A stretch of 64,000 nt of DNA from Pedobacter borealis DSM 19626 (GCF_000708285.2 NZ_JAUG01000007.1:1-64000), one strand, 5' to 3'. Positions 1 to 8,472 are shown, numbered from the stretch's first letter. The notes: generated by a model from the sequence alone, not told the origin. Program-made: numbers and translations.

Positions 1-21
1 CGCATACCTAAGCATTATGGT

Positions 22-93
22 TGCCACGGAAGCACGAAAACACGGAAAAATTTACTTCTTCTCCGTGATTTCTGTGTTCCCGTGGCTAATTAA
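22..93. repeat. degenerate spacer repeat of the CCACGGA/CCGTG type
   Basis: This stretch before the first gene carries loosely mirrored words such as CCACGGAAGCACGAAAACACG and CTCCGTGATTTCTGTG. The same style of sequence returns at about 7310-7480 between two genes, so it is probably one of the dispersed non-coding repeats of this genome. Nothing protein-coding is visible in it. Confidence 0.45.
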
Positions 94-164
94 TTTTTGC
101 ACATGTTTTAAAAGCGATTTCCCTGAATTAAATTGTGATTCTTATATTTAGCTAAAATTTTATA

Positions 165-781
165 ATGAAAGTTAATATTATTCTAATACTATGCTTTTTT
201 ACTATTACAAGCTTTGCTCAATCAAAATTTGCCGATGGTTTCTCTAGAGGCTATAAAAAAGGGTATTGTTATGGTCAAGGTGTAAATTGCATTGAGCCAA
301 TCTCACCTATTCCTCCAATCCAAGAATTGGTGAGGGCTTAAATAGTTATGAAGATGGTTATAATAATGGATTTGATCAAGGACTAAAAAATCAAAAAAAC
401 ATTTCAATTTCTACAAGAGAAAGATATAATACCGCCTCAGCCCAACTTGAAAGCAGTGTGCAAAAAATCAGTATAGGTGACATTACTAAGTTAATTCCTA
501 TCTTAAAGCTTGCTAAAGAAAAAGCGATAGAATTTAGTGATAATGGAGATTTTTTAAGTGCAATAAAATTAGCAAAATCAGGACTAAAATTATCTCCTAG
601 AGATGATGAATTTATGATGATTATTGGAGTGGCATACCTGGATCTTGAAAACTATGCTGATGCCCTCATTTATTTAAAAAGAGCCGTTTTAAAAACGAAT
701 GATTCCGAAATTAAAGCTGTAATAAGAGAAATAGAAAGTGGCGAATACCAAAAAAATATTGAAAATAATAAGGACAACTGA
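165..781 (+). pseudogene. frameshifted secreted protein with Gly-Tyr repeats and a TPR-like C-terminal half
   Basis: An ATG at 165 opens a good signal peptide (MKVNIILILCFFTITSFAQ) followed by DGFSRGYKKGYCYGQG. That frame stops at about 340. The -1 frame continues without a stop from about 320 to 781 (PRIGEGLNSYEDGYNNGFDQG, then a helical part with AIKLAKSGLKLSPRDDEFMM and LENYADALIYLKRAV, which reads like one or two TPR units). Similar D-G-Y-x-x-G motifs on both sides of the break argue that this was one gene that lost one base in the CCAATCCAAG stretch near 315-322. The only start codon in the second frame is an unconvincing GTG at 458. The stop overlaps the next gene's ATG, so the 3' part may still be translated in some form. 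A sequencing error is possible. Function is unknown. Confidence 0.6.
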
Positions 782-999
782 TGACGCAAGAAGAATTTCA
801 AAACCTGTATGAGCATAAGATAAAACCTTTCAAACACAACTTATTTTTCCAAACTAAAACAAAAATTGATCATAAGGAAATTACCGCATGTATCAAATTA
901 TTTGAGGAATTTATTGTTACTTTAAAATTAGATCCCCAAACGATTAAAGACCTAATTCAAAACTATAGGATAGAGTTAAGTACTGAATTGAAAAAATGA
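781..999 (+). CDS. small hypothetical protein, 72 aa
   Basis: The ATG overlaps the stop of the preceding frame (TGATG), which points to translational coupling with the frameshifted gene upstream. The product is charged and mostly helical, with no signal peptide, membrane segment or recognisable motif (EFIVTLKLDPQTIKDLIQNY near the end). I do not recognise a family. Its reality rests on the tight overlap and on the absence of a competing frame. Confidence 0.5.
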   Translation: MTQEEFQNLYEHKIKPFKHNLFFQTKTKIDHKEITACIKLFEEFIVTLKLDPQTIKDLIQNYRIELSTELKK

Positions 1000-1089
1000 T
1001 TTATATAGTTTTCTTCGCAAATATCTTGCTCATACATACACTATTCTACTGAAATCACAAATTAAACGCACCTCCAAGTGGATAATATC

Positions 1090-1902
1090 CTAAACCTCAA
1101 ATGCCCAATCTAAAAAGGCAGGCATTACACTTTCCCAGGTTGGAACATCGTGTTTGCCACCAACTTTTTCGTAGTAAAAAACATTTTCAGGCCGTTTATA
1201 ACCTTTATTCAGGAGTATTTTAACAACATCAATCGTATCATCTATAGAATCGATGATCATATTTTTATTCCGATCAGCCTCCTCATCTTCCGTTCCGGTC
1301 ATTAACCAGAATTTCATATCAGGCCCGGTAGAGGTACTTTCTAGTTTTGCATGCATAATACGATCTGCATCAGTATACCCTTCGCTCAGATCTTTTTTTC
1401 TCCACCAAAATGCCCCTGAAAAAACACCGATGGCATCGAAAGCGGAAGGATTACTCCAGGCAATATCAAAAGCAGACAAACCGCCCAAAGAAAACCCAGC
1501 AAAACCTACTTTGCCGGTTATCGGCATTGCAATTTTCTTTTTAACAAAAGGCAAAAGCTCTTTGATCACAAAATCGGTATATAAATCGGCTTTCGCTCCG
1601 CGCCCTTTAAAATCGGGCACACCTGCTACACCATATTCCATTAGTCGGTCTTCTGATGCTTTAATGGCCACAACAATTAACCTGTGGTTTCTTTTGCCAT
1701 GATGGGCCTCTTCCAAAATCCGGCTAAAATCCATTTTGGCCACATCCTGCCCATCATTTAATAAAAGAAGCTCAATTTTTTCATTCCCTAAAATACCTTC
1801 GGGTGTATAAATATCTATTTCTACCTCATGCTTTAAATAAGCTGAGGGTATTTTAAAGTTGCTGGTATTAACTTTTACCGATAAAATTGTGGTGTACATC
1901 AT
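1090..1902 (-). CDS. alpha/beta-hydrolase, esterase (enterochelin esterase-like) family
   Basis: About 270 aa. The fold is indicated by the nucleophile elbow GFSLGG (Ser near residue 138), a strand-turn with acidic residues after WLMTGTEDEE (about 200-208), and a late His in GGKHDVPTW (about 251); these are the expected Ser-Asp/Glu-His triad positions of the PF00756 esterase family. No signal peptide, so it is probably cytoplasmic. The frame can be opened at a TTG at 1908, but ATG at 1902 or 1899 is more likely. It is transcribed away from a second esterase of the same family at 2085, with 180 nt between them, and both border an ATP-grasp/amidoligase cluster. A shared role in releasing or trimming an ester or amide product is inference. 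The substrate is unknown. Confidence 0.8.
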   Translation of the reverse strand: MMYTTILSVKVNTSNFKIPSAYLKHEVEIDIYTPEGILGNEKIELLLLNDGQDVAKMDFSRILEEAHHGKRNHRLIVVAIKASEDRLMEYGVAGVPDFKGRGAKADLYTDFVIKELLPFVKKKIAMPITGKVGFAGFSLGGLSAFDIAWSNPSAFDAIGVFSGAFWWRKKDLSEGYTDADRIMHAKLESTSTGPDMKFWLMTGTEDEEADRNKNMIIDSIDDTIDVVKILLNKGYKRPENVFYYEKVGGKHDVPTWESVMPAFLDWAFEV

Positions 1903-1947
1903 AATCAAAATCCCCTATCACATGGCTATCGCCTCAGAATTAGGGTG

Positions 1948-1955
1948 CAAAGGTA
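1948..1955 (-). promoter_or_regulatory. Bacteroidota -7 box (TACCTTTG) upstream of the minus-strand esterase
   Basis: On the minus strand this reads TACCTTTG, an exact match to the Bacteroidota primary sigma -7 consensus TAnnTTTG, 45 nt before the likely start codon. A clear TTTG at -33 is not seen, so support is partial. Confidence 0.45.
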
Positions 1956-2084
1956 CAAATCTCCGTAAATTATTAATTATCATAGGTTAATTTTTATAAT
2001 CCGCCTTTAATTTGCATCATTTTACTGCTTAAACAATTCTTTTTGTAGATTTTAATTTATACCTTAAATCATTCAATTTTTATT

Positions 2085-2792
2085 ATGGTTAAAGAAGAAC
2101 ATAAGAAATGGTACAGCCCGAATTTAAGTGGCGAAATCGACATGCTCATCTTTGGTCACGGTGGTATCCCTATCCTACTGTTCCCGACAAGCATGGGCCG
2201 ATATTTTGAAAACAAGGATTTCAAACTGATAGATTCTGTTGAGGGATTTATCAATGAAGGAAAAATTAAGATCTATTGCCCCGATGGTGTCGACAAATTA
2301 AGCTGGTACAACAAAAGTATTCATCCTGCCGACAGGGTTAAAAACCACATCTGGTATGACAAGTATTTATTGGAAGAGGTAGCCCCCTTGGCAAGGCACG
2401 AAACCGGGCACAGCAAAATTATTACTGCTGGCTGTAGTTTTGGAGGCTATCATGCTGCTAATTTCGCTTTTCGGCATCCCTGGTTGGTTAGCCATATGTT
2501 TAGTATGAGCGGGGCTTTCGATATTTCTGGCCAGTTAGATGGTTTTTATAATGATGATGTTTATTTCAACAACCCTGTTGACTATCTGTTGAACAACAGT
2601 AACCCTGAACTGCATTATATGAAAATTGTTTTGGGCACAACCGATCGCGATATGTGCAGGCCAGATAATGAGCGTTTATCCGACATCTTAAACAAAAAGG
2701 GCATCGACCACTGGCTTGATATCAGACAGAATGCAGATCACGATTGGCCCATCTGGAGAGAAATGTTTCCAGATTATATTGCACAGCTTTAG
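2085..2792 (+). CDS. esterase-family alpha/beta-hydrolase, 235 aa
   Basis: The nucleophile elbow is GCSFGG (Ser near residue 118), with Asp residues after VLGTTDRDM (about 185-190) and a C-terminal His in NADHDWPIW (about 219), giving a plausible catalytic triad. The N-terminal part (LIFGHGGIPILLFPTSMGRYFE) is typical of short esterase-like proteins that share PF00756 with antigen-85/esterase D type enzymes. No signal peptide. It is the first plus-strand gene of the run that continues with an ATP-grasp ligase, a GCS2-type ligase and a GATase; the gap to the next gene is 102 nt and contains a degenerate AGTC-type repeat. It could be a hydrolase of the cluster's product or a transferase of the fold. 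No substrate can be named. Confidence 0.8.
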   Translation: MVKEEHKKWYSPNLSGEIDMLIFGHGGIPILLFPTSMGRYFENKDFKLIDSVEGFINEGKIKIYCPDGVDKLSWYNKSIHPADRVKNHIWYDKYLLEEVAPLARHETGHSKIITAGCSFGGYHAANFAFRHPWLVSHMFSMSGAFDISGQLDGFYNDDVYFNNPVDYLLNNSNPELHYMKIVLGTTDRDMCRPDNERLSDILNKKGIDHWLDIRQNADHDWPIWREMFPDYIAQL

Positions 2793-2894
2793 TTTGGTCC
2801 AAAGTCGGCAGTCTTAAGTCCCGAGTCGATTTAGGATATAATTATCAAACAATTAACCGATTAACCAGTTAAACATTTAAACTAAAATTTACCA

Positions 2895-3989
2895 ATGAAG
2901 AAAATAGGGATTTTATTTGGACAGGAACGCTCTTTTCCTGAAGCCGTAATTGAAAGAATTAATCAAAAAGCAGAAAAGGGCATAACCGCCGAAGCTGTTA
3001 AAATCGACAAAATATTTCAGAATGCACCATTAGGTTATTCGGTAATCATCGATCGCATTTCGCAAGATGTACCATTCTACCGTGCATCATTAAAAAATGC
3101 CGCCATTACCGGAACTGCCGTAATTAACAACCCATTTTGGTGGAGTGCCGACGAGAAATTTTTCAATAATGCGCTGGCCGAACAGATTGGCGTACCCGTA
3201 CCCAAAACGGCCTTAATCCCATCACGGGAGCACCCTACAGGAACCACCGGAGAATCTTTCTCTAATTTAACCATGCCTTTAGATTGGGATGCCATTTTTG
3301 AATACACTGGTTTTCCGGCCTATATGAAACCTTATGATGGTGGTGGCTGGAGAGATGTTTATAAACTTCATGACAAAGAAGATTTTTTTGATAAACACAG
3401 CGGCACACAACAATTGGTGATGCTTTTGCAGGAAGAAATCATTTTTGAAGAATATTTCAGGTGTTATTGCATTGGAGGCAAATATGTCCGTATTATGCAA
3501 TATGACCCGCGGAATCCGCATCACTTGCGTTATGCCACTGAAGGCAAAGCGCCAGATGCAAAGCTGCTTAAAACTGTAGAAGAGTACACCCTAAAACTAT
3601 GCAAGTATTTAGGATACGATTTTAATACGGTAGAATTCGCGGTGCGCGATGGAGTGCCTATTGCGATCGATTTCTGTAACCCTGCTCCTGATGCTGATAT
3701 TAAAAGCGTTGGTCAGGAAAATTTTGATTGGGTAGTAGAAACTACGGCAAATTATGCTATTGAAAGGGCTAAAGCGCAAAAAGACGGACAGGATAATTTA
3801 ACCTGGGGCGAATACATTAAATCGTCGGTTAGTGGCAAACCATTAATTGCGAAAGTTACCCCGAATGTGGCTAAAGTGGCCGCTCCAAAGAAAGTTACCG
3901 TTGCAGAAAAGGCTAAGGCTACACCAAAGAAATCGGCAACAGCAGAACAAACACCAGCAAAGCCTAAAAAAGCTGCACCAAAAAAATAA
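2895..3989 (+). CDS. ATP-grasp family protein (RimK/carboxylate-amine ligase-like) with Lys/Ala/Pro tail
   Basis: 364 aa. The N-terminal third resembles a pre-ATP-grasp domain (MKKIGILFGQERSFPEAVIE). The ATP-grasp core is suggested by NNALAEQIGVPVPKTALIP, then YMKPYDGGGWRDVYK (phosphate-loop-like), LLQEEIIFEEYFRCYCIGG, and the metal-binding stretch NTVEFAVRDGVPIAIDFCNPAPD near residues 245-265. Residues from about 315 to the end are a low-complexity Lys/Ala/Pro/Thr tail of the histone-H1 kind, unusual for this fold; it may bind nucleic acid or another acidic polymer. The gene is 29 nt before the GCS2-type ligase and clearly co-oriented. ATP-grasp enzymes join a carboxylate to an amine or thiol with ATP. 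The substrates here are unknown. Confidence 0.75.
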   Translation: MKKIGILFGQERSFPEAVIERINQKAEKGITAEAVKIDKIFQNAPLGYSVIIDRISQDVPFYRASLKNAAITGTAVINNPFWWSADEKFFNNALAEQIGVPVPKTALIPSREHPTGTTGESFSNLTMPLDWDAIFEYTGFPAYMKPYDGGGWRDVYKLHDKEDFFDKHSGTQQLVMLLQEEIIFEEYFRCYCIGGKYVRIMQYDPRNPHHLRYATEGKAPDAKLLKTVEEYTLKLCKYLGYDFNTVEFAVRDGVPIAIDFCNPAPDADIKSVGQENFDWVVETTANYAIERAKAQKDGQDNLTWGEYIKSSVSGKPLIAKVTPNVAKVAAPKKVTVAEKAKATPKKSATAEQTPAKPKKAAPKK

Positions 3990-4018
3990 TTGGGATTTAA
4001 TTTTTAATCAATACAAGG

Positions 4019-5119
4019 ATGAACGAATTTACGCTGGGCATAGAAGAAGAATACATGGTAATTGATCCCGTTACCAGAGAGCTTACTTCTCACGACCAAA
4101 AAATTGTAGAAGCCGCACAAAAAATCCACAAAGACCAGGTTAAGGCAGAAATGCACCAGGCTGTGGTAGAAGTTGGAACGGGCATTTGTAAAACGACCAC
4201 CGAAGCACGTAAAGAAATTTCCCAACTGCGATATACCGTATCACAGCTCGCCGGAGAGCAAGGCTTAAGGATTGGAGCTGCTGGTACTCACCCCTTCTCG
4301 CACTGGGAAAAACAGTTAATTACAGAGCACCCCCGCTATAACGAGATTGTGAACGAACTACAGGAAGCTGCACGTTCTAACCTCATTTTTGGATTGCATG
4401 TACATGTAGGTTTTCAATCTCGGGAGCTGGCCATTCATATTGCCAACCAGGTGAGGTATTTCCTGCCACATGTTTTCGCCTTATCTACTAATTCTCCATT
4501 CTGGGAATCGCGGAACACGGGTTACAAATCTTTCCGTACAAAAATTTTCGACAAATTTCCGCGTACGGGCATTCCCGATATTTTTAACAGCATCGAGGAT
4601 TACGATAATTATGTAAAACTGCTCATCAAAACCAATTGCATGGACAATGCGAAGAAAATCTGGTGGGATATCCGTGTTCATCCGTTTTTCGACACCGTTG
4701 AGTTCCGCATTTGCGATTGCCCGATGCTGATTGATGAAACGATGGCTTTTACTGCATTATTTCAGGCTTTGTGCGCCAAACTGTACAAACTGCGTTTGCA
4801 GAATATGGAGTTTATCAGCTATTCGAGAGCACTAATTAACGAAAATAAATGGCGTGCTGCCCGTTATGGAATTGATGGAAATTTAATCGATTTCGGAAAA
4901 GAAATGGAAGTAAACTGTCGCAATCTTATTTTAGAATTATTGGATTTTGTGGATGATGTGGTGGATGATTTAGGTTGCCGTGATGACATTAATTATGTGC
5001 ATAAAATATTGGAGCATGGTACAGGCGCAGACCGGCAGTTGGCAGTTTACCAACAAACTGGTAACTTTGAGGCAGTGGTAGATTACATTACTACTCAAAC
5101 ACTTATAGGCGCAAAGTAA
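4019..5119 (+). CDS. carboxylate-amine ligase of the GCS2/YbdK family
   Basis: 366 aa, the normal family length. The N-terminus FTLGIEEEYMVIDPVTREL is the diagnostic start of the glutamate-cysteine ligase type 2 fold; EMHQAVVEVGTGICKT, GLHVHVGFQSRELAI and DIRVHPFFDTVEFRICDCP carry the acidic and His residues that bind ATP-metal in this family. Members form an amide between a carboxylate and an amine, and weak glutamate-cysteine ligase activity is known for YbdK. Here it lies 29 nt after an ATP-grasp gene and 7 nt before a class I glutamine amidotransferase, so the three are almost certainly one operon. That context argues for a dedicated biosynthetic or modification pathway rather than housekeeping glutathione synthesis, which is inference. 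Confidence 0.85.
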   Translation: MNEFTLGIEEEYMVIDPVTRELTSHDQKIVEAAQKIHKDQVKAEMHQAVVEVGTGICKTTTEARKEISQLRYTVSQLAGEQGLRIGAAGTHPFSHWEKQLITEHPRYNEIVNELQEAARSNLIFGLHVHVGFQSRELAIHIANQVRYFLPHVFALSTNSPFWESRNTGYKSFRTKIFDKFPRTGIPDIFNSIEDYDNYVKLLIKTNCMDNAKKIWWDIRVHPFFDTVEFRICDCPMLIDETMAFTALFQALCAKLYKLRLQNMEFISYSRALINENKWRAARYGIDGNLIDFGKEMEVNCRNLILELLDFVDDVVDDLGCRDDINYVHKILEHGTGADRQLAVYQQTGNFEAVVDYITTQTLIGAK

Positions 5120-5126
5120 TTTTATA

Positions 5127-5954
5127 ATGGATAAAAGTAGCTTAAAGGTGGCCGTTATTGACATGAATAACGGCGCACCTAATCAGGGTATGCGGGGAAT
5201 TCAGGAAATTTTATCCCGTTTTAAAAACGACAACAATATCGATTTAACCTTTGATATATTTGATTTAAGGCAAAAAGGAGAAATACCGGGCATCGATTAT
5301 GATGCTTATATTTCCAGTGGTGGCCCAGGGAGTCCGATTGAAAGTAAAGGCGAACAATGGGAAAATGATTTCTTTAATCTCTTAGATCAGATAGAAGCTT
5401 TTAACCATAAAAACGACGAAAGAAAAAAGTATGCTTTTTTGATCTGCCATTCTTTCCAATTGGCTTGTAGGAAATATGAATTGGGCAACGTAACCGAAAG
5501 ACGGTCGAATGCTTTTGGTATTTTCCCGATTACCTTAACTGAAGATGGAGAAAAAGATGAAATTTTTGATGGCATTACCAACCCTTTCTTTTCAGTCGAC
5601 AGTAGAGACTGGCAAGTGATCGAGCCAGATTTTGCTGCTTTCGAGAAAAAAGGTGCTAAATTATTGGCCATCGAAAAAGAACGTAAACATGTCGATTTAG
5701 AACGCTGTATGATGTCGATCCGCTTTTCAGATGAAATCGTCGGTACACAATTCCATCCAGAAGCCGATCCGATAGGCATGAAAATGTATTTGCTTCAGGA
5801 AGAAAAGAAAAAAGCAATTGTTGATATGCATGGGGAACAAAAATACCTGGATATGTTAAACAGTTTAGACGATCCGGCAAGGATTGTGCTTACGCAAAGT
5901 GTTATTTTACCTAATTTCTTACAAAAGGCAATTGGGGATTTGCAGGAAGTGTAG
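5127..5954 (+). CDS. class I glutamine amidotransferase-like protein
   Basis: 275 aa. The triad is complete: Cys107 in FLICHSFQ, and His210 and Glu212 in GTQFHPEADP. The oxyanion strand is SSGGPGSP (about 63-70). The segment after the triad (about 215-275) extends beyond a minimal GATase1 domain. Family members release ammonia from glutamine for a partner synthetase, or act as gamma-glutamyl hydrolases. The 7-nt gap from the GCS2-type ligase suggests coupled expression and a partner role: either ammonia supply or cleavage of a gamma-glutamyl intermediate. Which of these applies cannot be decided from sequence. A dispersed 74-bp palindrome follows the stop. Confidence 0.85.
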   Translation: MDKSSLKVAVIDMNNGAPNQGMRGIQEILSRFKNDNNIDLTFDIFDLRQKGEIPGIDYDAYISSGGPGSPIESKGEQWENDFFNLLDQIEAFNHKNDERKKYAFLICHSFQLACRKYELGNVTERRSNAFGIFPITLTEDGEKDEIFDGITNPFFSVDSRDWQVIEPDFAAFEKKGAKLLAIEKERKHVDLERCMMSIRFSDEIVGTQFHPEADPIGMKMYLLQEEKKKAIVDMHGEQKYLDMLNSLDDPARIVLTQSVILPNFLQKAIGDLQEV

Positions 5955-5963
5955 CACAATGGC

Positions 5964-6037
5964 CGTCATTGCGAGGCACGAAGCAATCTTAATGCTTTAG
6001 CGATGGTTGTAGGATTGCTTCGTGCCTCGCAATGACG
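5964..6037. repeat. dispersed palindromic repeat, 25-bp perfect arms
   Basis: Arms at 5964-5988 and 6013-6037 are perfect inverted copies beginning CGTCATTGCGAGGCACG. A diverged, longer copy lies at 13749-13844 and a solo half at 31642-31670. In RNA it would form a long hairpin, so it may act as a terminator or mRNA stabiliser between the GATase and the following gene. No transposase gene is linked to it. Confidence 0.85.
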
Positions 6038-6066
6038 ATTCAGGAATAGAACTAAATACCTAACTT

Positions 6067-7254
6067 ATGATACCTGCTCAACGCCAAAAATACAATCAGC
6101 AATTTACAGAAGAAAAATACAAAACCTTCATCGCTAAACTGCAAAATGGCTATCCGGAAATCCCTTTCAGGGTTGCAGAAACGCCGGTATTTGTTCCGAA
6201 AGCATTGAAAGGAAAATTGATTGCGGCAGGAGAAGAAATTATAAACCTGATTAAGCAGCCCAATTTTAAAACGCTTACTCAAAAGGCAATCCCCTTAAAC
6301 TGGAATGTGCCTAATGAAAATGAACAGCCTCACTTTTTAACCTTCGATTTTGGTATTTGTAAAAATCAAGCCGGAGAACTTACACCCATGCTAATCGAAA
6401 TGCAGGGGTTTCCTTCCTTGTATGGCTTTCAGCATCATTTGGCCAAAACTTTCCAGACAAGTTTTGAGATTGACGGCTCTGTGAATCATTTCTTAAACGG
6501 CTTTAACGAAGAAAAGTACATTAAGCTGCTTAAAGAAGTCGTTATTGGCTCCCACCAGCCAGAAGAAGTGGCGTTGATGGATGTAGATGCGCTTAACCAA
6601 AAAACGGCCGTTGATTTTTTTGTGACTCAAAAAATGCTCGGCATTAAGATTTTGGCATTAGAAGACATTAAAAAAGTAGGCAAACAGCTCTTTTACGAAG
6701 AAAATGGCAAAAAGATCCAGTTAAAAAGAATTTATAACCGCCTGATATTTGATGAGATAGCCAATAACACCGAAATTTTCAAAAACAGTTTCGACCCACG
6801 TGAAGAGCTTGATGTTGAATGGGTAACGCACCCAAACTGGTTTTACCGCATTAGTAAGTACACCATGCCTTTCTTGAAAAGCGAATTTGTACCCGAAACA
6901 CGTTTTTTAAATGAGTTAAATACAATCCCTAAAGATTTAGAGAACTACGTACTTAAGCCATTGTTCTCTTTCGCAGGAATGGGCGTAATTATTGATGTAA
7001 GTGAAACGGACATTACCAATATAAAAGATCCCGAAAACTGGATTTTACAAAGAAAAGTAAATTACGAGCCAGCTGTACAGGCACCAGATGGTGGGGTAAA
7101 AGCCGAAATCAGGATGATGTACTTGTGGCCTGATGGTGGTGAGCCTCAGCTCTGCATTAATTTGGCTAGGTTAAGCAAAGGAAAAATGATTGGCGTACGC
7201 TACAATGCCGATTTCGATTGGGTTGGCGGTACAGTAGGTTTTATGGAAGAATAA
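6067..7254 (+). CDS. ATP-grasp-like hypothetical protein, 395 aa
   Basis: I do not recognise a named family with certainty. The C-terminal third has features of circularly permuted ATP-grasp proteins: YVLKPLFSFAGMGVII (about 297-312), a Lys and glycine-rich loop, WILQRKVNYEPAVQ, then AEIRMMYLWP and RYNADFDWVGGT near the end, which could supply Arg, Asp and Asn for ATP-Mg. The N-terminal half (LIEMQGFPSLYGFQHHLAK, about 117-136) is also soluble and mixed alpha/beta. No signal peptide or membrane segment. It follows the GATase by 112 nt, with the 74-bp palindrome in between, and continues the strand of the ligase cluster, so it probably adds a second ATP-dependent ligase step. An unrelated conserved hypothetical remains possible. 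Confidence 0.65.
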   Translation: MIPAQRQKYNQQFTEEKYKTFIAKLQNGYPEIPFRVAETPVFVPKALKGKLIAAGEEIINLIKQPNFKTLTQKAIPLNWNVPNENEQPHFLTFDFGICKNQAGELTPMLIEMQGFPSLYGFQHHLAKTFQTSFEIDGSVNHFLNGFNEEKYIKLLKEVVIGSHQPEEVALMDVDALNQKTAVDFFVTQKMLGIKILALEDIKKVGKQLFYEENGKKIQLKRIYNRLIFDEIANNTEIFKNSFDPREELDVEWVTHPNWFYRISKYTMPFLKSEFVPETRFLNELNTIPKDLENYVLKPLFSFAGMGVIIDVSETDITNIKDPENWILQRKVNYEPAVQAPDGGVKAEIRMMYLWPDGGEPQLCINLARLSKGKMIGVRYNADFDWVGGTVGFMEE

Positions 7255-7257
7255 CTT

Positions 7258-7480
7258 TTTTAACCGCAAAGCTCGCGAAGACAAGGCGCAGAGAACACAA
7301 AATAGGTATCCTTGTCAGTCTGAGCGAAGTCGAAGACTAACCACCGAGATCACGAAGAAAAAGGCACAGAGGTACACAGAGAAATAATTTTTCCGTGTTT
7401 TCTGTGAATCCGTGGCAAAAAATGTATTAAAAACCCTCTCGGTGCCCTCGGTGTAAAACGCTGTTCTCTCTGTGGTAAAA
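7258..7480. repeat. spacer composed of several degenerate dispersed repeats
   Basis: Between 7255 and the next start at 7550 there are at least three short repeat types in series: an ACCGCAAAG...GCGCAGAG word, a GTCTGAGCGAAGTCGAAGAC palindrome-like word at about 7317-7336, and CGTGTTTTCTGTGAATCCGTGG-like sequence also seen at the left end of the window. I see no gene here; this is a pile-up of intergenic repeats. Confidence 0.6.
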
Positions 7481-7549
7481 CAAGATTTGTGCTCAATATA
7501 TTTACATTTAACTGAACACCTTCCTCTTAAAACCCTTTATATTTGTAAT

Positions 7550-7708
7550 ATGGATATTCAAACGATTTTAGTCTTTTTACTTTTTGCGGTAGCATTGGTA
7601 TATGTTGGCCGTTTGGTTTTTAAATCTTTACAGGTAAAAAAAGATGGATGTGGCGGTAATTGTAAATGTGGTGTAGATTTTTCCGATATTAAGCCCGTAA
7701 AAAAATAA
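7550..7708 (+). CDS. FeoB-associated Cys-rich membrane protein
   Basis: 52 aa when started at the ATG at 7550; a longer frame from 7472 runs through repeat DNA and is unlikely. One N-terminal membrane helix (ILVFLLFAVALVYVGRLVF) is followed by a Cys-rich cytoplasmic motif CGGNCKC. This is the architecture of the small proteins that accompany the ferrous iron transporter FeoB in many Bacteroidota. No feoA or feoB is in this window, so the assignment rests on the motif alone. It is 12 nt before a Crp/Fnr-type regulator, which may share its transcript. Confidence 0.75.
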   Translation: MDIQTILVFLLFAVALVYVGRLVFKSLQVKKDGCGGNCKCGVDFSDIKPVKK

Positions 7709-7720
7709 CATTCCGCCTTT

Positions 7721-8308
7721 ATGATTCATCAGTTCCAGAAATACTTACAGGAAAAAATAGAAATAACTGATGAACAGTTCGAAAGCATATCATCTGTTTT
7801 AAAGGTTAAAAAATTCGAGAAAAACGAAATAGTTCAATATACCGGCGATAATTTTAAACACGGATATTTTGTAGGCAAAGGTCTGTTACGTGCGTACTCA
7901 ATTGATGCGAAGGGCAAAGAACATATCCTTCAGTTCGCCCCCGAAAACTGGCTGGTTTCTGATCGCAACAACATGAATAATGAGCCATCAATATTTTTTA
8001 TAGATGCCATCGAAGCAACCGAAGCCGTGTTAATGCCCAACAATTTCATGGAAGAAGCCGCCAGGCAAGTACCATGTTTACAACCCATGCAAATTAAACT
8101 GCTCAACAATTCGATCCGCTTTATGCAGAAAAGGATCAATATGTTATTAAGTGCAACTGCTGAAGAAAGATACCTCGATTTTATAAAACTTTATCCTAAC
8201 CTTACCCTCCGCGTACCACAATGGATGATCGCCTCATATCTGGGCATTACCCCCGAATCGTTAAGTCGCGTGAGAAAAGAACTGGCCAATAAACATTTCA
8301 GGCCTTAG
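7721..8308 (+). CDS. Crp/Fnr-family transcriptional regulator
   Basis: 195 aa. The N-terminal half reads as a cyclic-nucleotide-binding beta roll (KKFEKNEIVQYTGDNFKHGYFVGKGLLRAY), lacking an obvious Fnr Cys cluster or a canonical cAMP pocket. The C-terminal end contains the winged-helix recognition segment MIASYLGITPESLSRVRKEL (about 168-187), which is the hallmark of this family in Bacteroidota. Length is slightly under E. coli Crp because the C-terminal wing is short. The ligand and targets are unknown. The gene directly follows the small Cys-rich protein and precedes the stress-type genes YceI and pirin, so a redox or stress role is possible but not shown. Confidence 0.85.
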   Translation: MIHQFQKYLQEKIEITDEQFESISSVLKVKKFEKNEIVQYTGDNFKHGYFVGKGLLRAYSIDAKGKEHILQFAPENWLVSDRNNMNNEPSIFFIDAIEATEAVLMPNNFMEEAARQVPCLQPMQIKLLNNSIRFMQKRINMLLSATAEERYLDFIKLYPNLTLRVPQWMIASYLGITPESLSRVRKELANKHFRP

Positions 8309-8428
8309 ACTGATTTTGAATGAGTGAAGGGCTTAGTCAAATCTAACATTTCAACTTTACAACATTCAATCCCTCTTTCATTCAATCATTACTTACCATA
8401 CATCAATCTGTAGTAAAAACCTGCGCTG

Positions 8429-8436
8429 TACTTTTG
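8429..8436 (+). promoter_or_regulatory. Bacteroidota -7 box (TACTTTTG) for the YceI gene
   Basis: TACTTTTG matches TAnnTTTG exactly, 37 nt before the ATG at 8473, so transcription would start near 8443 with a short A-rich leader (AAAAAACAAAAGAT). No convincing TTTG is visible at the -33 position. Confidence 0.5.
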
Positions 8437-8472
8437 TGTTGTAAATATTAAACATCTCAAAAAACAAAAGAT

